From Kitasatospora aureofaciens (GTDB lineage Bacteria; Actinomycetota; Actinomycetes; Streptomycetales; Streptomycetaceae), in assembly GCA_000720845.1 (NCBI GenBank), contig JODU01000011.1:1-64000 (forward strand): 64,000 nucleotides of DNA. Reading direction: 5' to 3'. Below the pieces are notes generated by a model. That model had not been told where the DNA came from. It saw only the letters and a program-made list of their open reading frames with translations, and searched no databases. Of the stretch, positions 40,899 to 53,218 are shown in pieces. Within the stretch, counting starts at the first letter, position 1. Each line of letters opens with the position of its first letter. The translations under genes and the position numbers were made by a program.

Positions 40899-41081
40899 TC
40901 AGCCGAAGATCACCGTCAGGACGACGAAGACCAGGATGACCACGAGGACGATCGCCCACACGGGCCAGTTGCCCCGGCTGTGCGGATCCTCCGGGCCACC
41001 ACCGCGTGGGCGGTCCTCCGCCAGCTGCGGGTCGGGGTCCCGCGGCCGGTCGCGCGAGTAGAAATCACCACCGTCTGCCAT
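40899..41081 (-). CDS. Small DUF6480-like membrane protein
   Basis: 60 residues: an acidic, Pro/Asp/Arg-rich N-terminus (RPRDPDPQLAEDRPRGGGPE) and a single C-terminal membrane helix (WPVWAIVLVVILVFVVLTVI). The layout DPDP...GGG...P plus final helix resembles DUF6480 proteins of Streptomyces. Role unknown. ATG 41081 has a GGAGGGACCC ribosome site. Confidence 0.65.
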   Translation of the reverse strand: MADGGDFYSRDRPRDPDPQLAEDRPRGGGPEDPHSRGNWPVWAIVLVVILVFVVLTVIFG

Positions 41082-41403
41082 GGCGGGTCCCTCCTTCCTC
41101 TTCCTGCTCTCCGCTTCTGCGCGGCTTCGGCCTTCCGGGTACCGCAAGGGCGGCAGCACATGCCCACCGGCCACGACGTCGCCTGCCCGCAGCGGCCGCG
41201 AGGCCGGGCGGGCCCGGACATGCCGAAGGGCCGGGTCCGTCGCACGCCGTTGTGCGGGGACCCGGCCCGAGCGGGGCTTCTCCGCGCTCCGGGGTTGCGA
41301 CGAGCTACTGGAGCGCGGGGAGACCCCCTCGTGACCGGCCTTCGTGACGACTTCGCGGGTCAGGGCTAGTCGGACCGGCCACGGAGCTGGGTGGGGACGG
41401 TGC
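41082..41403. other. Intergenic region, nothing recognised
   Basis: 322 bases between the small membrane protein and the PEPCK stop. The frames that cross it are arginine- and proline-rich with no likeness to proteins. No tRNA, repeat or clear terminator was seen; the part next to 41081 presumably carries the promoter of the small gene. Confidence 0.4.
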
Positions 41404-43233
41404 TCAGCCCAGGCGCCGCACCAGCGCCCGGTACTGGTCCCACAGCTCGGCGGGCGTGTGGTCGCCGAAGGTGTTCAGGTGCTCGGGGACGAGCGCCGCC
41501 TCCTCGCGCCACACCTCCTTGTCGACACTGAGCAGGAGCTCCAGGTCGGCGTCGGCGAGGTCGAGCCCCTCGGTGTCCAGGGACTCCTTGGTCGGCAGCA
41601 CGCCGATCGGGGTCTCGACGCCGTCCGCCTTGCCCTCCAGGCGCTCCACGATCCACTTCAGGACGCGGCCGTTCTCGCCGAAGCCGGGCCAGACGAACCG
41701 GCCCTCGTCGTCCTTGCGGAACCAGTTGACGTAGTAGATCTTCGGCAGCTTGGACTGGTGCTTGTCCTTGGCCACGTCGACCCAGTGCCCCATGTAGTCG
41801 CCCATGTTGTAGCCGCAGAACGGCAGCATGGCGAACGGGTCGCGGCGCAGCTCGCCGACCTTGCCCTCGGCGGCAGCGGTCTTCTCGGAGGCTACGTTGG
41901 CGCCGAGGAAGACGCCGTGGTTCCAGTCGAAGGACTCGGTGACCAGCGGTACGGCGGTGGCGCGGCGCCCGCCGAAGAGGATCGCCGAGATCGGCACGCC
42001 CTTGGGGTCCTCCCACTCCGGCGCGATGATCGGGCACTGCGCGGCGGGCGTGGTGAAGCGGGCGTTGGGGTGGGCGGCGGGCGTGCCGGACTCGGGCGTC
42101 CAGTCGTTGCCCTTCCAGTCCGTGAGGTGGGCCGGGGTCTCCTCGGTCATGCCCTCCCACCACACGTCGCCGTCGTCGGTGAGGGCGACGTTGGTGAAGA
42201 CCGAGTTGCCCCACAGGGTCTTCATGGCGTTGGCGTTGGTGTGCTCACCGGTGCCGGGCGCGACGCCGAAGAAGCCGGCCTCGGGGTTGATGGCGTACAG
42301 GCGGCCGTCCTCGCCGAAGCGCATCCAGGCGATGTCGTCGCCGATGGTCTCCACGGTCCAGCCGGAGATCGTGGGCTCCAGCATGGCGAGGTTGGTCTTG
42401 CCGCAGGCCGAGGGGAAGGCGGCGGCGACGTACTTGGGCTCACCGGTGGGCGGGGTCAGCTTCAGCACGAGCATGTGCTCGGCGAGCCAGCCCTCGTCGC
42501 GGGCCATGACGGAGGCGATGCGCAGGGCGTAGCACTTCTTGCCGAGCAGGGCGTTGCCGCCGTAGCCGGAGCCGTAGGACCAGATCTCGCGGTCCTCGGG
42601 GAAGTGCGAGATGTACTTGGTGCCGTTGCAGGGCCAGGGGACGTCCTCCTGGCCGGGCTCCAGCGGGGCGCCGACGGAGTGCACGGCCTTGACGAAGAAG
42701 CCCTCGTCGCCCAGCTCGTCCAGGACCGGCTGTCCCATGCGGGTCATGGTGCGCATGGAGGCCGCGACGTAGGCGGAGTCGGTGATCTCGACGCCGAGCG
42801 CGGAGAGCGGGGAGCCGAGGGGGCCCATGCAGAAGGGCACGACGTACATGGTCCGGCCGCGCATGGAGCCGCGGAACAGTCCGCCCTGGCCCTTGTCACC
42901 GGTGAAGATCTCCCGCATCTCGGCGGGGTCCTTCCAGTGGTTGGTCGGGCCGGCGTCCTCCTCCTTGGCGGAGCAGATGAAGGTCCGGTCCTCGACGCGG
43001 GCGACGTCGGAGGGGTCGGAGGCCGCGTAGTAGGAGTTGGGGCGCTTGATCGGGTCGAGTTTGCGGAAGGTGCCCTTCTCGACGAGCTCCCCGCACAGGC
43101 GCTCGTACTCGGCCTCGGATCCGTCGCACCAGACCACTGCGTCCGGCTGGGTCAGTTCGGCGATCTCGTTCACCCACGAGATCAGTTCCTGGTGGTTGGT
43201 GGGGACGGAGGGAGCCGCGATGTCGCGCGCCAC
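41404..43233 (-). CDS. pckG: Phosphoenolpyruvate carboxykinase (GTP)
   Basis: 609 residues, the standard length of GTP-type PEPCK. The kinase-1 P-loop is FPSACGKTNLAM (about residue 278); other marks are WVNEIAELTQPDAVVWCDGS, GPLGSPLSALGVEITDSAYV, SFDWNHGVFLGANVASEKTA and RDPFAMLPFCGYNMGDY. It converts oxaloacetate and GTP to PEP and CO2, the entry to gluconeogenesis. GTG 43233 was chosen (AGGAGCAATC before it); the upstream extension lacks protein character. Stands alone, divergent from hemolysin III with a 286-base shared region that contains a run of Ts at 43253-43260. Confidence 0.97.
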   Translation of the reverse strand: MARDIAAPSVPTNHQELISWVNEIAELTQPDAVVWCDGSEAEYERLCGELVEKGTFRKLDPIKRPNSYYAASDPSDVARVEDRTFICSAKEEDAGPTNHWKDPAEMREIFTGDKGQGGLFRGSMRGRTMYVVPFCMGPLGSPLSALGVEITDSAYVAASMRTMTRMGQPVLDELGDEGFFVKAVHSVGAPLEPGQEDVPWPCNGTKYISHFPEDREIWSYGSGYGGNALLGKKCYALRIASVMARDEGWLAEHMLVLKLTPPTGEPKYVAAAFPSACGKTNLAMLEPTISGWTVETIGDDIAWMRFGEDGRLYAINPEAGFFGVAPGTGEHTNANAMKTLWGNSVFTNVALTDDGDVWWEGMTEETPAHLTDWKGNDWTPESGTPAAHPNARFTTPAAQCPIIAPEWEDPKGVPISAILFGGRRATAVPLVTESFDWNHGVFLGANVASEKTAAAEGKVGELRRDPFAMLPFCGYNMGDYMGHWVDVAKDKHQSKLPKIYYVNWFRKDDEGRFVWPGFGENGRVLKWIVERLEGKADGVETPIGVLPTKESLDTEGLDLADADLELLLSVDKEVWREEAALVPEHLNTFGDHTPAELWDQYRALVRRLG

Positions 43234-43490
43234 GATTGCTCCTAAATGAGGGGTTTTTTGTTGGAGGCCCCGTGGGGGCTGCGACCCGGATGCGTGATGG
43301 TGACCTCGTGGGCGCTCATCCGGTGTCGACCGCACTCATTTGATCATCCGACGCGAGCGCCCATCTGTCCAGAGGGCGTCACACCTGAGCGGAGTGAGGA
43401 GCGCCACGTGCTCCAACCGGGAGTGCGCCGCCGGGTTCCCCGTGAGACGATGACCACTTGCCGGACGGCAGCCGTCCGTACTGATGCGTA

Positions 43491-43513
43491 ACTTACGGAA
43501 CCGTAGGTACGAT
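43491..43513 (+). promoter_or_regulatory. Operator-promoter of the hemolysin III gene
   Basis: TACGG-AA-CCGTA (43494-43505), flanked by further pairing bases, is followed at once by the -10-like TACGAT (43508-43513). The ATG at 43520 is seven bases beyond the -10, so transcription would start at or next to the start codon and the mRNA would be leaderless, a common mode in Streptomyces. The palindrome overlaps the spacer, so a bound regulator would block RNA polymerase. A similar core is at 6579-6592. Confidence 0.55.
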
Positions 43514-43519
43514 GCGTCC

Positions 43520-44224
43520 ATGACTGCGTCCGTCCCCGATGCGCCCAGGGACCTGCCGGCCGGCGGCCGCGGGCCCGTAGCGCTCCCCCTCCCGCATCCG
43601 GTCAAGCCGAAGCTGCGCGGGTGGCTTCACCTGGGCATGTTCCCCGCCGTCCTGATCGCCGGTGTGGTGCTCACCGCCCTCGCCGAGTCGCACGAGGGCC
43701 GCATAGCCTGCGGTGTCTACGTCCTGACGGCCTGCCTGCTGTTCGGCGTCAGCGCGCTCTACCACCGGGGCAACTGGAGCCCGCGCATGGACGGCGTACT
43801 GCGCCGTCTCGACCACGCCAACATCTTCCTGATCATCGCGGGCACCTACACCCCGCTCACGATGCTGCTGCTGCCCGGCGCCAAGGGCGAGTGGCTGCTG
43901 TGGGGCATCTGGGCGGCCGCCGCGGCCGGGATCGTCTTCCGCGTCTTCTGGGTCGGCGCCCCACGCTGGCTCTACACCCCCTGCTACCTCGCCATGGGCT
44001 GGGCGGCGGTCTTCTACCTGCCCGAGTTCATGCGGGCCGGCGGCATCGCCGTCCTCGTCCTGGTGATCGTCGGCGGCCTCCTCTACAGCGCGGGCGGCGT
44101 GATCTACGGCCTCAAGCGCCCCAACCCCTCGCCGCGCTGGTTCGGCTTCCACGAGGTCTTCCACTCCTTCACGCTGGCCGCCTTCATCGCGCACTACGTG
44201 GGGATCTCGCTGGTCGCGTACTAG
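43520..44224 (+). CDS. Hemolysin III family (PAQR-type) membrane protein
   Basis: 234 residues from ATG 43520; an upstream in-frame ATG at 43484 lies before the promoter and is not used. Seven membrane helices. Family marks are YHRGNWSPRMDGVLRRLDHA, with the His and Asp motif of helix 2-3, and WFGFHEVFHSFTLAAFIAHY near the end, with its metal-site His residues. Members are zinc-containing hydrolase-like or regulator membrane proteins; haemolysis is a property of only some. Controlled by the adjacent palindrome. Confidence 0.9.
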   Translation: MTASVPDAPRDLPAGGRGPVALPLPHPVKPKLRGWLHLGMFPAVLIAGVVLTALAESHEGRIACGVYVLTACLLFGVSALYHRGNWSPRMDGVLRRLDHANIFLIIAGTYTPLTMLLLPGAKGEWLLWGIWAAAAAGIVFRVFWVGAPRWLYTPCYLAMGWAAVFYLPEFMRAGGIAVLVLVIVGGLLYSAGGVIYGLKRPNPSPRWFGFHEVFHSFTLAAFIAHYVGISLVAY

Positions 44225-44280
44225 CCGCCGCGGGTTCCGCCCTCCTTCCCGCCGGGGGCCCGCGGCAGGGCCTGCGAAAA

Positions 44281-44301
44281 GGCCGGGGCCCGGCCCCGGC
44301 C
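44281..44301. terminator. Possible GC hairpin after hemolysin III
   Basis: GGCCGGGGCC-C-GGCCCCGGCC is self-complementary over ten bases each side, 60 bases past the hemolysin III stop and 20 bases before the next start. With so small a centre, the stem would open to about eight pairs. It may end transcription but has no T-tract. Confidence 0.4.
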
Positions 44302-44320
44302 CCCGTGGCATTCTGACCGG

Positions 44321-45049
44321 GTGAACGGTCCCGAGATCCACGTCGAGTTCGCCCCCGAGCTGCACCTGTTCGTCCCGCGCGCCCGCCCCACCGGCACCGC
44401 CCGCGCGGCCACCGACGGCGTCTCCACCCTCGGCCACCTCGTCGAGTCCCTCGGCGTGCCGCTGACCGAGGTCGGCACCCTGCTCGTCGACGGCCGCGAG
44501 GTGCCGCCCGGCCACGTCCCGGCGGGCGGCGAGTCGGTGCGCGTACGGCCCGTCCAGCACCCCCAGCGGGTACCCGGCGCTCCCCTGCGGTTCCTGCTCG
44601 ACGTGCACCTCGGCACCCTGGCCCGCCGGCTGCGGCTGCTCGGCGTGGACACGGCGTACGAGTCGACGGACCTCGGCGATCCGGCGCTCGCCGCGCTGTC
44701 GGCGGCCGAGAAGCGGGTCCTGCTCAGCCGCGACCGGGGACTGCTGCGCCGCCGCGAGCTGTGGGCCGGTGCATACGTCTACAGCACCCGCCCCGACGAA
44801 CAGCTCCAGCAGGTCCTGGACCGGTTCCGGCCCGCGCTGCGCCCCTGGACGCGCTGCACCGCCTGCAACGGGCTGCTCCGGGCGGCCACCAAGGAAGAGG
44901 TGGCGGAACAGCTCAAGGGCGGCACCCAGCGGTCGTACGACGTCTTCGCCCAGTGCACCGCGTGCGGCCGCGCCTACTGGCGGGGCGCGCACCACGAACA
45001 GCTGGAGACCATTGTGGAGCGCGCCGTGAGCAGCACCCGGGACGCCTGA
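44321..45049 (+). CDS. Mut7-C RNase-domain protein with N-terminal ubiquitin-like fold
   Basis: 242 residues from GTG 44321. The first 85 residues are a ubiquitin/MoaD-like domain (IHVEFAPELHLFVPR, STLGHLVESLGVPLTEVGTL). The rest is Mut7-C: RFLLDVHLGTLARRLRLLGV, a PIN-like core with acidic DVH, DPALAALSAAEKRVLLSRDR and a zinc ribbon with two Cx2C pairs (CTACNG and CTACGR). Mut7-C domains are predicted RNases; the ubiquitin-like fusion is the common actinobacterial form. Neither target nor activity is established in this group. Confidence 0.88.
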   Translation: MNGPEIHVEFAPELHLFVPRARPTGTARAATDGVSTLGHLVESLGVPLTEVGTLLVDGREVPPGHVPAGGESVRVRPVQHPQRVPGAPLRFLLDVHLGTLARRLRLLGVDTAYESTDLGDPALAALSAAEKRVLLSRDRGLLRRRELWAGAYVYSTRPDEQLQQVLDRFRPALRPWTRCTACNGLLRAATKEEVAEQLKGGTQRSYDVFAQCTACGRAYWRGAHHEQLETIVERAVSSTRDA

Positions 45050-45060
45050 GCAGGCCGCCC

Positions 45061-47103
<2,043 letters not shown>

Positions 47104-47233
47104 GCCCCCATCCTGGCGCACGCGCCGCCGCCCCGTCCGTACGCCACGGGTGCGGGGCGTACGGACAGGGCGGCCGGAGCCCTCGGAAAGGCTCTTCTCG
47201 GCGGTCGACATGGTGGTCGGCCCAGTCGATGAC

Positions 47234-47737
47234 TCAGTAGTCGACGCGGTCGGTCTTGGCGATCCATGCGTCGAACGGCTGGGTGCGGTGGGGCAGGTCG
47301 AGGTGTTCCACGGTCATGGGCCACAGGTCCTGGGGCCGCTTCTCGAACAGGTCGTAGAACTTGCGGTCGTCGAAGCCGGCCACGGCGGCGTCGTGGCGGT
47401 CGGCGCAGAAGACGAGCCGGTCGACGCGGGCCCACAGCGCCGAGGACAGGCACATCGGGCAGGGCTCGCAGGACGTGACGAGCGTGCAGCCCTCCAGGCT
47501 GAACGTGCCGAGCGTCTTGCAGGCGGCGCGGATGGCGCTGACCTCGGCGTGTGCCGTGGGGTCGAGGCTGGAGGTGACCTGGTTGCTGCCGAGGGCGACG
47601 ACGTCGCCGCCCTTGGCGATCAGGGCGCCGAAGGGGCCGCCGCCGTCGCGGACGCTGGTGGTGGCCAGCTCGATGGCCTTGTCCATCCAGGCGCGCTCGA
47701 ACTCGCGGATGCCGGTCTCGATGGTGTCGGTCGTCAT
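47234..47737 (-). CDS. Guanine deaminase (CDA fold)
   Basis: 167 residues. Zinc cytidine-deaminase-like motif: TAHAEVSAI with His ligand and catalytic Glu and SCEPCPMCLSSALW with two Cys ligands. The length and the end FYDLFEKRPQDLWPM fit the short guanine deaminases. Guanine plus water gives xanthine and ammonia, the substrate of the xanthine dehydrogenase encoded just upstream on the same strand. This supports the purine call over cytosine deaminase. A 194-base gap separates it from xdhC. Confidence 0.88.
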   Translation of the reverse strand: MTTDTIETGIREFERAWMDKAIELATTSVRDGGGPFGALIAKGGDVVALGSNQVTSSLDPTAHAEVSAIRAACKTLGTFSLEGCTLVTSCEPCPMCLSSALWARVDRLVFCADRHDAAVAGFDDRKFYDLFEKRPQDLWPMTVEHLDLPHRTQPFDAWIAKTDRVDY

Positions 47738-47931
47738 GCGTGCTCCTTCTTGGGCAGGCAGCGTGCGGAGTACGGCGTGCGGGCCTACGGACTCACGGGG
47801 AGGAGGATTCGTAGGAGCAGTACACAGCTCGCCCGCGGCACCCGGCCAGGGGCCGAAAACATGAACTACGGACCGGCCGCGACCGGCGCTTCGTAGGTTC
47901 CCACAAGGACGGGCAACCGCCGCGGAAGGGG

Positions 47932-48741
<810 letters not shown>

Positions 48742-48742
48742 G

Positions 48743-51156
<2,414 letters not shown>

Positions 51157-51160
<4 letters not shown>

Positions 51161-52668
51161 GACGGCACCGCCTCGGTGGTCTGTGCGTACAGCTTCAGCA
51201 GGCTCTGGCCGAGCATCGCGGAACGGTAGCCGGCGCTGGCGCGGTGGTCGCTCATCGGAGTGCCCTCGCCCCGCAGCACCTCGGCCGCGGCCTCGGCGGT
51301 CCGGGCCGTCCACGGCCTGCCCTCCAGGGCGGCCTCGGTGGCGAGCGCGCGGACCGGCGTGGCGGCCACGCTGCCCAGACCGATGCGCGCCTTGCGGACG
51401 GTCCCGCCCTCGACGTCGAGCGCGAAGGCGACCGCCACGCTGGAGATGTCGTCGAAGCGCCGCTTGGCGATCTTGTGGAAGGCGGTGACCGGGGACAGCG
51501 GCAGCGGCAGGCGCACCGCGCGGATCAGCTCGCCGGGACGGCGCACGCTCTGCCGGTAGCCGGTGAAGTAGTCGGCCAGCGGGACCTCGCGCTCGCCGTC
51601 GGCGTCGGCGAGCACCAGCGACGCCTCCAGCGCGAGCAGCACCGGCGGACTGTCGCCGATGGGCGAGCCGGTACCCAGGTTGCCGCCGAGGGTGGCGCCG
51701 TTGCGGATCAGCCGGGACGCGAACTGCGGGAACAGCTGCGCCAGCAGCGGGACGCTGCCGTCGAGGCGACGCTCGATCTCGGTGAGCGTCAGCGCCGCCC
51801 CGATCTCGACGTGGTCGGACTCGACCCGGAGGTCCCGCAGTTCGGGCAGCCGGTCGACCGCGATCACGCAATCCGCCCTGCGGGCACGGATGTTGACCTC
51901 GACACCCCAGTCGGTGCTGCCCGCGACGACCACCGCGTCGGGCCGCTCGCGCAGCAGCCGCAGGGTCTCGGCCAGGGTGCTCCTGCGCAGGAAGGCGCTG
52001 CCGTCCTGGCGGTACTCGGTGGCGACCGGCGCGGGCGGGTCCTGCTCGCGGCGCCGGGCCATCGGGTCCTCGTCGGTGGGCGTGCCGACGGCGAACGCGG
52101 CGTCGCGGATGGGCCGGTAGCCGGTGCAGCGGCACAGATTGCCGCTGAGCGCGTGCAGGTCGAAGCCGTTCGGACCGTGCTCGGCGTCGGTACCGGCGAC
52201 GTCGTCGGCGCCCTCGGCCGTGCCCGGGCCCTGGCCGGCGTGCGCCTCCTGGTCCGCGTGCGCGCAGCGGTCGGGCCGGTAGTACTCGGCCGCCATGCTG
52301 CAGACGAATCCCGGCGTGCAGTAACCGCACTGGGAACCGCCGCGGACCGCCATCTCCTCCTGCACCGGGTGCAGGACGGGCGGTGTGCCGGGTGCCTCGA
52401 CCGTGGCGAGACCCTCGGAGGTGACGACCTCCTGGCCGTCGAGTGCCGCGACCGGGACCAGGCAGGCGTTGACCGGCACCCAGTCGGTGGGCTTGTTCAC
52501 TCCGGGGCGGGCCACCAGGACCGAGCAGGCGCCGCACTCACCCTCCGCGCAGCCCTCCTTGGTGCCGGTGAGACCGCGCTCGCGGAGGAAGTCGAGCACC
52601 GTGGTGTGCGGCGCGGCCGGTGCGATCGGTGCTTCTTTTCCGTTGACCGTGATCCGTGCCGTCACCAT
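51157..52668 (-). CDS. xdhA: Xanthine dehydrogenase 2Fe-2S and FAD subunit
   Basis: 503 residues in one chain. The plant-type ferredoxin domain shows CAEGECGACSVL (about 39-50); the second cluster QCGYCTPGFVCS and NLCRCTGYRPI. A disordered linker rich in Asp and Glu (about 137-165) interrupts this domain. The FAD domain follows, with VVVAGSTDWGVEVNIRARRA and GATLGGNLGTGSPIGDSPPV. It takes electrons from the Moco subunit to NAD. First gene of xdhA-xdhB-xdhC; preceded by a long leader with a peptide ORF. Confidence 0.94.
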
Positions 52669-52690
52669 GACAGACCTTCATTTCGACTCG

Positions 52691-52719
52691 GGACAGGTCG
52701 ATTCTGGACAGGTCGATTC
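52691..52719. repeat. Two-copy 15-base tandem repeat in the xdh leader
   Basis: GGACAGGTCGATTC occurs twice (52691-52704 and 52706-52719), one base apart, 23-51 bases upstream of the xdhA start. Placed in the untranslated leader close to the ribosome site. It may be a regulator site pair or a recent duplication. Confidence 0.7.
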
Positions 52720-52841
52720 ATCATGTTCGCCAATTTCAGGCAGCTTTCTGAGTCCGGACGCGCCGCAGCAGAAGTGCGAGCGCACATCGGCACGCGACTA
52801 CGGCATGCCGTGAAGTGGTGAAAGTGAGGGAGAACCCGGAA

Positions 52842-52860
52842 TGTGCCACGCGGGGGCACA
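52842..52860 (-). promoter_or_regulatory. Small hairpin between leader peptide and xdhA
   Basis: TGTGCC (52842-52847) pairs with GGCACA (52855-52860) around a seven-base loop. It lies 14 bases beyond the end of the leader peptide ORF in the direction of transcription. No T-run follows, so a terminator role is uncertain; it may be part of a larger leader fold. Confidence 0.35.
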
Positions 52861-52873
52861 GCGGAACGGCGTG

Positions 52874-52951
52874 TCAGCAGCCGTGTGCGACCCGACCCGA
52901 AACCCACACCGTGCGGCGGGCGAGGCGACTCAGGTCAGAATTGGTGCACAT
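52874..52951 (-). CDS. Putative 25-residue leader peptide of the xdh operon
   Basis: ATG 52951 to TGA 52874, 25 codons. It starts MCTNSDLSRL and ends RVAHGC, with four Arg, one Trp and a Cys at each end. An AGGAGG site lies ten bases upstream, and the ORF begins about 39 bases after the predicted xdh transcription start, in the same direction as xdhA. The spacing to xdhA (205 bases) leaves room for a mutually exclusive leader fold. Streptomyces mRNAs often carry such short leader ORFs that couple translation to operon expression; this one was not recognised as a known class. It is too short to prove by composition alone. Confidence 0.5.
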   Translation of the reverse strand: MCTNSDLSRLARRTVWVSGRVAHGC

Positions 52952-52996
52952 CTGCCGGTCGCCTCCTGTCGGTAGTCATGGGTCTGCTTCCATCGA

Positions 52997-53025
52997 AAAT
53001 TAGTGGCTGCGCCCACCCGGGTCAA
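52997..53025 (-). promoter_or_regulatory. Predicted vegetative promoter of the xdh operon
   Basis: On the minus strand TTGACC (53025-53020), a 17-base spacer and TAATTT (53002-52997) make a near-consensus housekeeping promoter. Predicted start near 52990, giving a leader of about 320 bases before xdhA. The 550-base gap 52669-53218 otherwise contains the leader features and, next to 53219, the upstream region of the NTPase gene. Confidence 0.65.
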
Positions 53026-53218
53026 GAGGGGAATTCGTCGACTTTCCCGGCCGGTGCGGACCGATCCTCCCCAGGGTCTCCTCCCGGCAGGACACTTGAC
53101 CGACGCATAACCGGGGAAGGACCCGGGGATGGGCCGGAAGGGCCCCTGGGACGTCCGGGGCGACCGGGGCGCCTGGGGCGACCCGGCAGGACACCGATGC
53201 CGCCGGAGGGGGCGCGAC

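Noticed and set aside
41344..43245. 633-residue plus-strand frame opposite PEPCK
   Set aside because: Complement-strand shadow of a highly conserved enzyme gene.
43240..43490. Leader peptide before PEPCK
   Set aside because: The only in-sense short ORF reads seven codons with no ribosome site.
44277..44301. GC palindrome after hemolysin III as a regulator site
   Set aside because: It consists only of G and C runs, common by chance at this composition, and lies at a gene end; kept as a possible terminator.
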